Origin: Torreya grandis | Taxonomy: Eukaryota; Streptophyta; Pinopsida; Cupressales; Taxaceae | Length of the DNA stretch: 64,000 nucleotides | Direction of reading: 5' to 3' | Assembly (NCBI GenBank): GCA_037957365.1 | Contig: JARHVA010000021.1 | Coordinates: 2,614,501-2,678,500 of the forward strand | In this document: piece after piece, positions 25,601 through 36,745 of the stretch | How the letters are laid out: each line of letters begins with the position of its first letter | How positions within the stretch are numbered: the first letter of the stretch is position 1 | Made by a program: the position numbers and the translations under genes | The notes under the pieces: generated by a model | Told to the model about the DNA's origin: nothing | What the model saw: only the letters and a program-made list of their open reading frames with translations | Databases searched by the model: none

Positions 25601-26539
25601 ATATCTATTTGTGGGGTTAGGTCGAGTGATTTTCTATGTTCACTCCTCATATTCTATATATAAATGAATGTGTTAACCCCAATCCCATATATCAATTATG
25701 GGTTGGGTCAATCCAAAATTATGTTAACTACTTCAAAGAATTGGTGGCATACCCCATATATAGAGTGGTTGAGTTTGAACAAGTAATTATTATATATATA
25801 CAATAATGGAGTGGGAATAGGCATTTTTTTCCATCTATGGTTATGGAAAAAGGTGAAATGAGTTTGACCTGTCAACATTGAAGGACATTTAGGTCTTTTA
25901 GTGCTCGCAACCACATTGATTGAGAAAAAGGAGTGATAGTAACTGATCAAAACACTCAAAAAACCATAACCATAAGTCGACACTACATGGAGTGGTAATC
26001 TCTTTTGGTAAAGGGGGTTGGGGGTTACACAGGAGATTGTTTAAACAATAAGGATCATAATCGATCATCATTGCATGATGGGGACTACTAATGGTAGCCA
26101 ATTACTCTAAATGGGTCATCTTATCCCATACATTATATGTATGATGGCGAACATTATGGGGATCATCATCCACTATGCTCAATAGACTAGGTTATTCTCT
26201 TGCTCGACCTTTACTATCAGATAAAAGGATCTATTGTGATATCAGTATATAGAGATAGAAGCATGTAATTATATTATAATATAGAAGGAAGCTCTTATAG
26301 GGAGGTATTAAAGTTATTAGTTATTTAGGGTATACTAATGGGAAGCCCAGTAGCTCTAGGGGCTACCAATAATAGTTATGTGAGAGACCTATATAATGGA
26401 ATAAGGCTTATTGCTACACCTTTAACCTATAGTGCATCTAGGGATATGTGTGGCCAACTTGAGGCTTACATACCTTCATATTATCTTATTTCATTTCTCG
26501 ATGTTCTTAGTATGGTTGGCCTATGAAATAACCATGGCT
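22662..26539. other. Noncoding region rich in TATATAGATA-like words
   Basis: Almost 3.9 kb with no retrotransposon protein motif. The composition is unusual: short AT words (TATATAGATA, CTATATAG) alternate with C or G runs (CCCC, GGGG), and near-palindromes such as CCCCTATATAGATATCTAGAGGG occur around 23,460. A CTC trinucleotide run lies at 24,178-24,193. The frames at 25,708-26,101 (minus) and 26,338-26,526 (plus) match nothing I know. Because it precedes the G1 primer site, part of it may be U3 of a long G1 LTR. Confidence 0.4.
22899..23007. repeat. Tandem repeat, ~28-bp unit, four imperfect copies
   Basis: Copies start at 22,899, 22,927, 22,950 and 22,981. The shared pattern is TTTATCTATTGATCGAGTG followed by a C-rich tail such as CTCCCCCTTAA. 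The second copy lacks the C tail. Confidence 0.65.
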
Positions 26540-26755
26540 AAGTAGAGTATATATAAGAAGCAGGGGTTAGTATTTTTATCATATTATGAATTTTTATTTT
26601 ATTGCATTATTGTGGAGGTTTCCCCCTCAAAATGGCTTAGTTATATTTATCAAGCATTCTTATCTTCTATCAATTACTGTGTGGATCTATTATCTTTGCT
26701 CTCATTTCTATGATATATTATTCTACTGTGCGAACATCTAAGTAATATCATTACA
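26540..26755 (+). repeat. G1 5' LTR, 3' portion with TATA box
   Basis: The end CATTACA at 26,755 is followed two bases later by the primer site, which fixes the LTR end. A TATA-like GTATATATAAG at 26,547-26,557 stands about 200 bases upstream, as expected for U3/R. The LTR start is not resolved; it may lie far to the left. The 3' LTR is beyond the window. Confidence 0.6.
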
Positions 26756-26757
26756 AG

Positions 26758-26769
26758 TGGTATTAAAGC
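26758..26769 (+). promoter_or_regulatory. G1 primer binding site (decayed initiator-Met)
   Basis: TGGTATTAAAGC differs from TGGTATCAGAGC by one C-to-T and one G-to-A change, the pattern expected from loss of methylated cytosines on either strand. It lies two bases after the LTR end. Confidence 0.8.
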
Positions 26770-27143
26770 TTTGATTTGGGCAAGTTTATATGATGACATT
26801 TTTTTGGATTTGGTGTTACGCATCTCTTATGAGCTGAAGGATAGAAAAAACATAACTTGCGATCTAGGAAGAATTTAATTTTTTCATTACTACAATATTG
26901 TTTCAAGTTTTTTTTTGAAAAAATAATTATGGGTTTTTTTTAACATTGTGCAAATTATTAATCTTTGGATTTATCTCTATGAGATGATTTAAATAGTGTA
27001 TTCTATTAGTACACTTTTTTGGGCCAAATTTTTTCACTTTATGTGCATTACCAGTGGTTGGATTCATCTCAGTGAGGCGATCATAATTATCTCAATTATC
27101 GATACACTTTTTTTTGGGGATGGTACCCTCTTAGGGTTTGTGC

Positions 27144-28030
27144 ATGGTTGGTCCTAACACTCATAGACATGAGAAAGAGTAAGAAACTCCTAAAACTCTT
27201 CATAAGGATAACACCGAGTCTAGAATTTTTGATTTGTGTATTTTAGAGGCAAATCAATAACTTCAGTCAGAGTTGTATGGCATGGTGCAGAAAAATGATC
27301 TTGATGTAGTTAAAGGGGACATCATGGGGATGAGAGGGGACCTGAATGGTGTGCGAGATTAATTTAAACAAATAATTGGGTAGTTAGACAAATTTTTAGC
27401 TCAGCCATTGTAAAATAGCCCTCCACCACTCTAGTTTGGTTCTCCTCCTCCAAAAAATCACAATGCCAATCCTGGTATGAAGGTGATGTTGCCAAAAATG
27501 GACCTGTGCAAGTTTGATGATAATGATCCACTCACATGAATTAGTCAAATTGAAAATTTATTTGATCTAGAATAGAATCCATGTTTGCAAAAAGTGGTCA
27601 TGGCCTTTCTATATCTAGAACCTGAGTAATTCATTTGGTATCGATGGTTGTCTACTTAAAAGAAAAAGAAGGGACAACTCCACTATCTCAACAATGTCTC
27701 AAAAAACCACTTTAGCCAGCTAGCCAAACTACACCAAACAGGGACAGTAAAGGATTATAGTCATTATTCTTAGAATCTCTCTTTATGTGTGGTAGACATC
27801 ATTGAGTCAAATCTAACTAACCTATTTTTAGGTGGCCTCAAGGATAACATCCAATTGAAGGTTCACATGTTTAATCATAGTTTAGTATTTGAAGCCATCC
27901 CAAGGGCACACATGGTAGAGGAAAAAGATTTGTTCAAATGAAGACCTTTTATTAATGTCTGTTAATGCACTTTCCTAACACCATCATTTCCTTAGTTTAC
28001 ATGATTAACCCCTCAATAAATTGAGGAGTA
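27144..28030 (+). pseudogene. G1 gag (Ty3/gypsy chromovirus-type)
   Basis: Starting at the ATG at 27,144, the frame reads through many stops but keeps a Ty3 gag core. It has a KMDLCKFDDNDPL-like segment near 27,500, then QKVVMAFLYLEPE, then LAKLHQTGTVKDY, then NLFLGGLKDNIQ near 27,830. These correspond to the capsid region of Ty3 gag, which packages element RNA. Most stops are TAG or TAA where Trp, Gln or Arg is expected, consistent with deamination. The coding sequence is dead. Confidence 0.75.
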
Positions 28031-28043
28031 GTGTGTAAAAGTT

Positions 28044-28560
28044 TTGTGTGTTGGTTGTGATAACAAATGGAAAAAAGGACATCATTGTGCTGAAAAGAAG
28101 TTATTTTACATTCAAGGTGCCAATGAGAATGATAAAGATGATGAATCTTCAAGTGCAGGTTTGGATTCACGGGGGGACAAATCTAAAGATTCTCAACCTA
28201 ATATTTCTTATCATGCATGTTATGGTATTATTACTCCTCAAAATCTTAAGGTGGTGGATTTCCTAAAGAAACAAAAGGTGATCATGTTGATTGACTCTAA
28301 GAGTACACATAACTTCATCAATAATAAATTGGCTGCTCGTTTGAGTTGTTTCATTTACCTAAATCTATAATTTTAGGTCATGGTTGCAGATGGTGGTACT
28401 CTCAACTATTTTATAAATTGTCATAGTATTAATCTTGTTGTGGGATACTCCCTATTAGATTCTCTTATGTTTTCTATTACCATGGGAAGGGCTTCCATTA
28501 TACTAGGAGTGCAATGGCTCACCACTTTGGGTATTATTAAGATGAGTTTTTAGTAACTAT
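28044..28560 (+). pseudogene. G1 zinc knuckle and protease (Ty3/gypsy)
   Basis: CVGCDNKWKKGHHC near 28,046-28,087 is a gag zinc knuckle of the C-x2-C-x(n)-GH-x-C type found in chromoviruses. The retroviral-type aspartic protease follows: MLIDSKSTHNFI near 28,285, where the active site should read DSG and the glycine is now lysine. About 100 residues are open (28,044-28,370) before a stop. The protease would cut the polyprotein; the altered active site shows it is inactive. Confidence 0.8.
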
Positions 28561-28829
28561 TCATGCACTTCTATTCATAAGGCATGGCATTTGAACTATG
28601 TGGATTATGGGATAAATATCCACAATTGGTTAGTTCCCATCAGATGATGAAGATTCTCAAAAAAGGTGCTAAAGGAATTGTGACATGCTTATTTTCCATC
28701 AAAGTTCAACCAACCAATGATTCTACCAATATTGATTTACAAATGGTGTTGGATGACCATTTTATTATTTTTGGTGACATGCCAAAAGGACTTTCACCAA
28801 GCTGAGTAGATGTTCATGCCATCAAACTA

Positions 28830-29430
28830 CTTCCTAGAAGTACACCACCAAATATCAGACCCTAAAGGTATCTATATGCCTATAAGAGTAAAATTAAAAA
28901 TATGGTATAGGAGATGTTGGAGGTAGGAATTATCCAACATAACTAAAGCAAATATTTATTTATAGTGGTCATGTTGCAAAAGAAGGATGACACTTGGAGT
29001 ATGTGCCCAAACTACAAAGAACTCAATAAGTACACCATTAAAGATAAGTTTCATATTCTAGTAATTGATGATTTGATATATGAATTACATGGTGCAATTT
29101 ATTTTACCAAGTTATATCTTAGCTCTAGGTATCGTCAGATTCAAATCCAAGAAGAGGACATACCTAAAATAACTTTCCAAACTCATGAAGGCTATTATGA
29201 GTTTATAATCATGTCTTTTGGCCCCAAAAATGCACCATCTACATTTCAAAGTTTGATGAATATTATTTTTAGGTTATTTTTTATAAAAATTGTGTTGGTG
29301 TTTTTTTATGACATCCTCATTTACAACAAAAATTGGGAAGCTCATTTGAAGTATGTGAAGCAAGTACTCTCAATTCTAGAACGACATCAACTTTCTGCAA
29401 AACATTCCAAATGTGATTTTGGCATCTGAG
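28830..29430 (+). pseudogene. G1 reverse transcriptase (Ty3/gypsy)
   Basis: A 154-codon open stretch (28,965-29,429) carries the classic order of motifs. KKDDTWSMCPNYKELNKYTIKDKF is the stretch before the first catalytic Asp. YFTKLYLSSRYRQIQI follows (expected LxSGYxQI). Then come FGPKNAPSTFQSLMN and FFYDILIY, where the YxDD box has lost its second Asp. The N-terminal part (28,830-28,960) is present with stops. The enzyme copied element RNA to DNA in the particle; this copy is inactive. Confidence 0.9.
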
Positions 29431-30190
29431 AGGTGGGGTACTTGGTTCATATTATTTCATATGGAGTTAAATTTTATCCTAAAAAAGATACAAGCAATGA
29501 TGGAGTGGTAGGTTCCCAAGACACTCAAGAATCTTTGAGGATTTTTAGGCTAACTGATTACCATCATAGGTTTTCAAAAATTATGGTAGCATCGTAACCC
29601 CACTCACATCCTTGTTGAAGAAAGACTCTTTATAGTGTATTGATACAACTACCAAGGCATTTAAATAAATGAAATTGGCTATGGGCACCATTCTAATTTT
29701 GGCCACAACTAATTTTTCTAAAACTTTTGTTATATAATGTGATGCATCAAGATATGGCATGGAGATTATACTCATGCAATAAGGTAGACCACTTACATTT
29801 GAGAGTCACCAATTGAAGGGAAAAAATAGGCTTAAAATAATTTATAAAAAAAGATGATGTTTATTTTGCATGTAGTCAATCAATAGAAACCTTATTTGAT
29901 GGGTCATCACTTTCAGGTAAAGACTAGTCATGATAGCCTCAAATAATTTTTAGAACAATGATTATAACAACAAAAATGGGTGACTAAAATGTTAGGCTAT
30001 GATTTTGATATAATTCATAAGAAAGAAAAATTAAATATGGTGGAAGATTCACTATCCCATAAGGATGAATCAGTTGAGGCATTGTTATGTACAATGACTA
30101 TTTGGAAGGTAGATTGGCTAGAGGAAACAAGATCAGAATGGGATAATGACAGTGCTACCCATGGTTTGATTCAAAATAATCACTAGGGTT
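29431..30190 (+). pseudogene. G1 RNase H (Ty3/gypsy)
   Basis: It continues from the reverse transcriptase with frameshifts and stops. A CDASRYGMEIILMQ-like stretch near 29,740 holds the first catalytic Asp region. GRPLTFESHQLKGKN follows, and the end is KMLGYDFDIIHKKEKLNMVEDSLSHKDE at 29,980-30,066. RNase H removes the RNA template during cDNA synthesis. Order and spacing agree with a chromovirus pol. Confidence 0.85.
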
Positions 30191-30418
30191 CTAGGGGATC
30201 TAAAAAAATTACATGGAATGGGAATGCATTATGGTATAAAGATAGATTATACCTCTATAAGCATTCTCTCCTAAAACATAAAATCCTTCAGGAACTTCAT
30301 GCATATCCACTAGGAGGTCACTCAATATTTTTGAAAATATAACATAAAATCAAATAAGATTTATTTCGGGAAGGACTCAAGGGGGATGTCTAGAAATATA
30401 TGGCTGAATGCATGGTAT
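30191..30418 (+). pseudogene. G1 integrase, N-terminal part, cut by T1
   Basis: The H2C2 zinc-binding region of Ty3 integrase is visible: LHAYPLGGHS near 30,295, then a KYMAECM stretch at the break. The first Cys pair of the zinc site is split by the T1 insertion. The last five bases, GGTAT, are the target duplication. The frame resumes at 63,003. Confidence 0.85.
30414..30418. repeat. T1 target site duplication, left
   Basis: GGTAT lies directly before the TGTAGATG start of T1 and is repeated at 62,998-63,002 directly after its end. Confidence 0.9.
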
Positions 30419-31710
30419 TGTAGATGATATTTATGGATTATATAACACCTTAGTCTTGTGTACTTGGAAAACTCAAACCTTAGTTGTTCCTCTCATTTTT
30501 TGGCCTTTACCACTTTCAAAAGTCTCAAATTTGCTCTATCTTGTTCCCCTTAGAATATTTCTTGGTCTGAACAGTCTTATGTTGATGACCTATACCTTTT
30601 ATCTTATCAATAATGCTTAAAACATGCTTATATTATGCCCCTACAAGTTTTGAGCATGTACTTATTTTCTAACTACTATGACACAAGTGTCAGGCCCATA
30701 CCCCTATATCAATGCTATTGTCCTACCCTAACATAGGTGTCCAGTGCCTTAGAGTCATCTAATTTTTAAATGAAACATATCCTAATGGTTGGCCTAAGTG
30801 CTTTAAAGTGAGTTATTTTTCCAAAAGTATTGGTATAAATACAAGATCAACCCTCATTCATTCCTCACCTAGAAACTTTTTACCTACTCACTAGGCAACT
30901 TACAAAATGCATTCAATCAAGCATTCAAGTGAGCCAAGATTCTCTATTTTCTTGTATTTCTATATCAGTCATAGAGACAACACATACACAGGTTTGAAGT
31001 ACTGAAGGAATAGTCTAAGAGCTCAATTTGACAAGTTACAAGCTAGGTCGTTATTGTACTTGCTTTACACATATTTCATGATTCATACACAATCCAACAC
31101 ATAGGGGAGATATAAATTAGTTTGAGTCCCTCTTTGGATTATTGTATATGTAGGTAGAACTCACTAACAAAGGGGTCTTTGGGGTCAGCTCAACTATGCC
31201 CATTAACCCTTTTTTTCAAGGTCACTATAAAGATGAAGAACTAAGGTTTTTTAATTTCATGAAGAGCAATGGTCCATGACCCAAATTTGAATGCACTAGA
31301 ATGAAGGTGAAGACAAACCTAGAAGCATCTATATGGTAACACCATTTTCTAGTAGTATTCTATATAGGACATCTGCATCTAATTTAGATGATAACATCGA
31401 CACAATCGTCTAAGGTTGATGCTAGTGTCTACGGCTCTAAATGCACTTAATCCATAATTTGGTGATTTTTCTAGAATCTTCTTCCAATTTGTTTTCTACC
31501 TATTCTAGATCCAAAACTGTGTTAGCATCAAAACCAACTAAGACATTGTTTCTTTGTCATTTTCATATCTAGCATACTTTTAATTATATATAAGTTTAGC
31601 ATTTAATTGGTTTATTATAGATCTAATTATCACCCTTGTGCATTGACATTTCTATATTCTTAACCCTATCTACCCAAGTAGGATACTTATCCAAACTTTA
31701 GGGTTAAACA
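30419..31710 (+). repeat. T1 5' LTR (LTR-A)
   Basis: It begins TGTAGATGATATTTATGG and ends GGGTTAAACA, 1,292 bp. It matches 41,360-42,665 (plus 36 bases at 62,962-62,997), 42,666-43,987 and 61,640-62,956. A TATA box GGTATAAATACAAG at 30,832 is followed by CCCTCATTCATTCCTCACCTAG, shared by all four LTRs. A GACAC / GTGTC inverted repeat lies at 30,680-30,691. Confidence 0.9.
30832..30845 (+). promoter_or_regulatory. T1/T2 LTR promoter TATA box
   Basis: GGTATAAATACAAG lies about 415 bases into the LTR. It is kept at 41,773 in LTR-B, is nearly the same at 43,078 in LTR-C, and is mutated to GATATAGATACAAG at 62,050 in LTR-D. Conserved sequence starts right after it, probably R. Confidence 0.7.
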
Positions 31711-31728
31711 TTTGGTGAACCTGAACTT
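31711..31728 (+). promoter_or_regulatory. T1 candidate primer binding site
   Basis: TTTGGTGAACCTGAACTT follows the LTR end directly. A TGG two bases from the LTR fits a site complementary to a tRNA ending in CCA. I cannot name the tRNA. T2 has a decayed version, TTTAATGTACTTGATTT, at 43,988. Confidence 0.5.
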
Positions 31729-31791
31729 TGAACACCAAACTTTAGGTGGTTAGGGTTTTATGTTTCTTATTTTCTTGATTACTATACTTTA

Positions 31792-33250
31792 TTGCAAATA
31801 TTAAAATTTTCATTTCAAAAAGCAATAAAAAAAGTTAATTCAAAAACTCGATTTCAAATGGAAGATAAAAAAGTATTGATCACTCATCTCAATAATAACA
31901 AGAGCTTAATGGATTCATTTTTGTATATTAAAAGAGATGAAATAAATAAATATGATAAAACTAAGGCTTATTCACCTAATGATGGTGAATCCTTATAAGG
32001 CATTACAACTGATTCCATACCAATCAATCTACCTACATCTAGTGGAGGCATAGGTTATGTCTTCCAAACTTTGTTTCCTAAAACTACTATTGCTACATCT
32101 ACCATGGGGCTAAAAAAACTTTCAACTCAAATACCAGTTTCTATGTCTATTCAAATCATGATTACATCCCCTTTGGTGACTAATCAACTTGCTAAGCTAA
32201 ATCTCATTGGGTCCATATTTCAAACACTCCTTCAAGTTATAAAGACCTTGGAAGATAAGGTTACAAACATTAAACAAAATGCTTTAAGATCTCCTCGTGC
32301 TATTGATTTCTAAGATGTGTTACATAATCCACTTGTACTTGAGATATATTTGTACCCTTTACAAACTAGTTTTATTGCACCTAAGTGCATATTTTATGAT
32401 GACAAGGGTGATCATAAACAACATCTTCGATCCTTTTATGTGGCATTCCTTTTGACTATGACTCCAATGATAATTTTTTTACAAAATTATTCCCAAGAAG
32501 CCCTAAAGACTATGCCTTGAGGTGGTTATATGATTTACCTCTCCAATTCATGAAAGTATTCAAACCTCTTGAAGATTCATTTTTGGCACAATTTTACATT
32601 AAAATTAAATAAGGAACAAATAAACCTATCAATGAATATATCTCGATGTACAAGATAATGTTGGCTAAAATTACTAATACTATGGTAGATAAAGAGTTAC
32701 AAGTCATTCAAACAAAGTTTACTTGATCCTTTACATGAGTCTATCATTTTCAAGAAGCTCAAATATTTTGATGACTTATGCCATGTATGAGATCGAGAAA
32801 TGTAATTTATTGGATTGAATAAGATCAAGTATGTAGCAAACACACTAGTTGCATCTACAAACAATATCAATTTTACAATCAAACCAAGTTATAAGATAAA
32901 ACATCCTAAGCCTAAAAAGGAAGCAACCACCATAGTTAACATAGTTTCATAGTAGCCTAATTAGTTTGTCTTATCTAATGCATCAAGGAAATAATTTACA
33001 TGTTTACCTGAGCCTCCCACTTCATTAATCTCGTAGCTAGTAGAGTGTCATATTATATCTCTCCTTTATCCTATAGAGGTTGATATGAAGAGACCTTTAC
33101 CTAAAGGATATGATGTGAATGCTTATTATGATTATCATCAAGGACCAACACATTCTATGAATAGATGTTTTACCTTGAAGCATAAGATCCAAGACCTCAT
33201 TAATAACCAAATGATTACATTTGATTTTCCTCTCAAATAAATAGGTTCAC
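31792..33250 (+). pseudogene. T1 gag (Tat/Ogre-like)
   Basis: This is the decayed counterpart of T2 44,123-45,790. Matching blocks include FPKTTIATSTMGL (32,068), a block ending LEDKVTNIKQN, an LEIYLYPLQTSF block, and YDDKGDHKQHLRSFYVA (32,395), the capsid segment also seen in other Ty3 gags as YDGxGDPxxHLxxF. A leucine-rich LRWLYDLPLQ segment follows at 32,519. A zinc-knuckle-like YDYHQGPTHSMNRCF occurs near 33,125, with the first Cys changed to Tyr. Frameshifts and stops are frequent. Its role would be to form the particle and package RNA. Confidence 0.75.
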
Positions 33251-33321
33251 AACTTCGTGAGCACTAAAAATAGAAAATATTTAACAATCTTTTGCAAGAG
33301 CATTCTAAGAAGGAACCATAA

Positions 33322-33890
33322 GTGCAAATGATATATAATGGACATCCTCCTCCATCACATTATAGACACCTATTAAATGGGATTATTTTTACTTATACAC
33401 ATCACATACCTCATATGATTCAAATACCTTTTATTACTTTTTATGATAGTGAAGTTAAGGATGATGACTCTGATCTTTATTCTTTATTCATTCGAGCATT
33501 CCTTAATCACCAACCTATACACAATGTTATGATTGATAATGGTGCAAGTGAAAATGTTTGCACCATTACATTACTTGTACATCTAGGTTATACTCATAAT
33601 GATTTTTATCCTTCTACTAAATTAGCTAGAGCATATTATGGGACCTTCTAGAAGGTTCTTGACAAGGTTGACTTAATTTTACAAGTTAGTCCCATGCATG
33701 TGGCTGCTACCTTTTTAGTTATACTTTCTATGAAAATCTTTGATATGCTATTAGGAAGACCTTGGATCCATACACTTTGAGTGATACCTTCTATAGTGCA
33801 TAGATGTGTTAAATACATTCATACCAATTAGGCAATTATAATTTCTGGAGTTTCATATGAGCATCCTCTTGAAAAAGAAAATTGTATACC
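33322..33890 (+). pseudogene. T1 protease (Tat/Ogre-like aspartic protease)
   Basis: An open stretch of 109 codons (33,322-33,651) holds VMIDNGASENVCTITLLVHLG, in which DNGA is the catalytic loop of a retroviral-type aspartic protease. After a stop, further frames give a FDMLLGRPWIH segment near 33,740, the usual C-terminal flap and substrate region of Tat/Ogre proteases. It matches T2 45,825-46,409 closely. No pol domain follows before C1 and the noncoding region. Confidence 0.8.
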
Positions 33891-34267
33891 CATACAACTA
33901 ATTATCAAACTTAATAAGGTTAATCCACTAAAAAAGAGTAAGCATAGGCAATCCCCTTTACTAGGTGGCCAAAACTTAAGATTCCATTATATCAAAGACA
34001 CACAGTGGGTTCTACATAATCCTCATCTTCTATTACACACCATATTCATGCATCTGAAACACCTAAACATGTTTTTACTATTGTTATTCCAAAAAAACCA
34101 CATAACACATAGAGATGGGTTCCACGAACACCTATTCATTTTATTTCTACTTCATGACCTCATATTCATATTATACATACACAAATCATTATAAATACTA
34201 CAATGACAAATATTACACATATACATGTTCTTCGGTAGCACCAAAAAAACCTTGCACTAGGTTTGAC
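33891..34267 (+). other. T1 post-protease region
   Basis: Noncoding or decayed coding sequence homologous to T2 46,410-46,800 (shared CATAGAGATGGGT and TTTTGCACCAAG or CTTGCACTAGG). It is proline- and threonine-rich in translation and shows no domain. It ends where C1 is inserted. Confidence 0.6.
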
Positions 34268-34771
34268 GCTTAGAACATTTAATGTCTAAATGGGTTAGTT
34301 TAGAATCTTACCATAATTTGGTGTATAATTAGATAATAATGATTTATTATTTATTAACACGAGGTGAAAAACTCATATAAATAATTAATAAAATATTAAA
34401 GTTTATTATTTACCAATTAAATTAGATGATTCTTGGGATGGTTGAACCCGTTAGTTACAAAGGTTACCTCCCTTCATCCCATTATAAATAGGATTTTACC
34501 CCTATTGTAAATTATTGAACACAATCAATGAAAACATTAAGTGAATTAATATTTATATGTGGAAAATATCTTGTAAAAGCTTTTTAAATAAGGTTTATCA
34601 GAGAAGTGATAAGGATGAAGGCTATGTATCAGGGTCAATAGTTTGTCATATATTAATATCATCATTTATGGGTTTTTTACCTCTTTGAATTTTTCCCACA
34701 TAAATTCATGTGTCATGAGTTCATTGATTTGTGTGACTTGATGCTTTTCTAATTATTGACATTCTAGATCT
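34268..34771 (+). repeat. C1 5' LTR
   Basis: It matches 38,555-39,062 throughout: TTAGAACATTTAATGTCTAA, GGTGTATAATTA, CATCCC.ATTATAAATA and TTCATGTGTCATGAG. Its first two bases appear mutated from TG. The promoter is probably the ATTATAAATA near 34,481. Confidence 0.8.
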
Positions 34772-34924
34772 TTTGTGTATATTCATTTTTACATGTATTT
34801 CTTCATAGTGGTTAGATAGTTATTATGTGTGTGACACTTGAGACACATAAGTTAGTGCATTTTACTTCATTTTTTTTGCATTGTTTAGCATATATTTGAA
34901 CAAATATTAATTATTCACACTTGT

Positions 34925-34940
34925 AATTTTATTTATTATC
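34925..34940. repeat. SINE target duplication, left
   Basis: AATTTTATTTATTATC is repeated as AATTTTAATTATTATC at 35,312-35,327, with 15 of 16 bases equal. Confidence 0.55.
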
Positions 34941-35311
34941 ATTGATGAGATGTGGGTGAGTTGGTAAAGTGACTTGGTTGCTTCAAGCACCACCCCGATT
35001 CAAATTTTAGTTTGATATCGAAGGTCAATTGTGGCTGATCATTGATATTCTTGACCCAGATGTGGTCATTGATGGTATTTTTGGACCTGTTATGACTGTA
35101 CATTGGTATTCTCAAACTGGTTATGATCATTATTAGTAATTTTGGTATTTATGATAAATAATCACTTGGGGATTTGGGCCTTGATTGTGTCCCAGACCGG
35201 TTGGAGCTTCGGTCAAAAGTGAATAGGGAAAGATCGCATCAAAACTAATATCTATAAATTTTTTTTACTTTACTATCAAATAAAGTTAAAATTCACATTA
35301 AAAAGGGGTTG
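34941..35311 (+). mobile_element. SINE-like insertion with tRNA-like head and ~31-bp repeats
   Basis: The head GATGTGGGTGAGTTGGTAAAG resembles a tRNA-type A box, and CCGATTCAAATTT about 40 bases later resembles a degraded B box. The body has four imperfect ~31-bp units starting at 35,030, 35,061, 35,091 and 35,122 (TGTGG or TATGA, then CATTGRTATT). The end ...GGGGTTG is followed by a 15-of-16 copy of the sequence before the head. Plant tRNA-derived SINEs show such a head and long target duplications. The family is not identified and AT richness weakens the duplication. Confidence 0.5.
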
Positions 35312-35359
35312 AATTTTAATTATTATCTAGTGTTATACTATCTTTTTTAAAGGGAAGCT

Positions 35360-36187
35360 ATGGCTTTGCCTTACTTTGTATTCGATAAATCTCAAATCCT
35401 TAATGGATCAAACTATAAAATATGGAAAATCTACATTAAAGAGAAATTTATGGTCCATAAGTTGTGAAACATTATTTTTGAGACTAAAAATCCCTATCAG
35501 GATGACATGTTGCACCTAAGCTTTCAAATATATTTTAATAGAAATTATGGGAAGCCATGTTGATTATCTTGGAGAGTGTTACGGATGATTTCCTCCTCCA
35601 TATCAACAATCAAGAGTCTCCTAGTGATCCTTGGAAATTCCTTGAATCTATGCATGAGGGAACTCATTTATCTAATATTATTGAGTTAATCCTTGAATTG
35701 ATCATTGCATCTATGAAAGGTGATGAAAAGGTTGTTAATTTTATTGCTAAAATTAAAAATATTAAAGATTAGTTAGATGCTTATAACTATAATTTGATTC
35801 AAGATCAATTACTTTATTTTATTATTCAGTTGAATATTCATGAAAATTTTCATAATTATTTTTATTTTGAATTCAAAGTACCAAACAGAGCAAGATATCC
35901 CTAACCTTACTACCCTGTCAGCTCTTCTAATTCAAGAAGAGCAAGTTATGACTAATTTTGGTTCTAAAGACAATGCCACTCAAGCACTTATCACTCTCAA
36001 TCTTATTTCTGAGAACAACAGGAACCATAAACCTAACCTTAATTTTGCCAATGGATCAAATAGGAATAAAAAAATTAGTAATAAGCATAAGCCTAAGATT
36101 AACGAGAATTGTAATTTGTGTGGTAAATTTGGCCATAGAATGGAAAATTGTTATAAAAAATTTAGAGATAATCATAAAACCTCTTAA
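35360..36187 (+). pseudogene. C1 gag with CCHC zinc knuckle (Ty1/copia)
   Basis: From the ATG at 35,360 the frame reads a short gag N-terminus, LNGSNYKIWKIYI (expected LxGxNYxxWK), then WKFLESMHEG and MKGDEKVVNFIAKIKNIKD, typical of the copia gag UBN2 family. Stops break it into three parts. Residues CNLCGKFGHRMENC at 36,112-36,153 form a complete CCHC knuckle, the RNA-binding part of gag. The region is dead but well conserved in parts. Confidence 0.85.
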
Positions 36188-36289
36188 AATAACAAAGGGA
36201 AGAAATCTAACCAGAACCATTAGAAGAATCAAAACTATAATCATGATCATAATGATGATACTATTATTTTGTAAGCTGCTTTATTTGCT

Positions 36290-36745
36290 TCTAATAAAAA
36301 TGAATAGTGTTTACATAGTGATGCATCACATCATATGAATTGTTTATCTCATATTTTATCTTAAAATATAAGTATATCTAAAAAAAATTATTTAGGTGAT
36401 AATTCATTTGTAGAAGCTACTAAGCAAGGAGAAAGCAAAATATGTAAATGTTGTTATAAATGTGTGTTTTTTGATTGTTGAAGATGTTTTATACATGTTT
36501 TATGTTATCTTTATATTTAATCATATAATAGAAATGAATCTCAATTATGGCATGAAATATTACCTCATGTTAATTTTAAAAGTTTATATGATATGTCTCA
36601 ATATGATCTTGTGATTGGTCTTTCTATTATTATTTCTTAGCATGAAACTTGTGAGGGCTACTTATGTGGTAAGAAACACACTAAACTTTTTCACAATATT
36701 CACGATGGTAACTCTTCTCATCTTTTAAGAGTTTAGTGATGTTAT
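36290..36745 (+). pseudogene. C1 protease start and GAG-pre-integrase remnant
   Basis: SDASHHMNCLSHIL at about 36,318-36,360 corresponds to the copia protease active site (expected DSGASxHM), with the catalytic site decayed. QLWHEILPHVNFKSLYDMS at 36,541-36,600 is the GAG-pre-integrase motif (LWHxRLGH). HETCEGYLCGKKH at 36,640 is the CxxCxxGK segment before the integrase core. Much of the protease between them is missing or unreadable. Confidence 0.8.

Noticed and set aside
34941..35010. Functional tRNA gene
   Set aside because: A- and B-box-like words are degraded, no cloverleaf with acceptor stem can be formed by eye, and the features fit a SINE head better.
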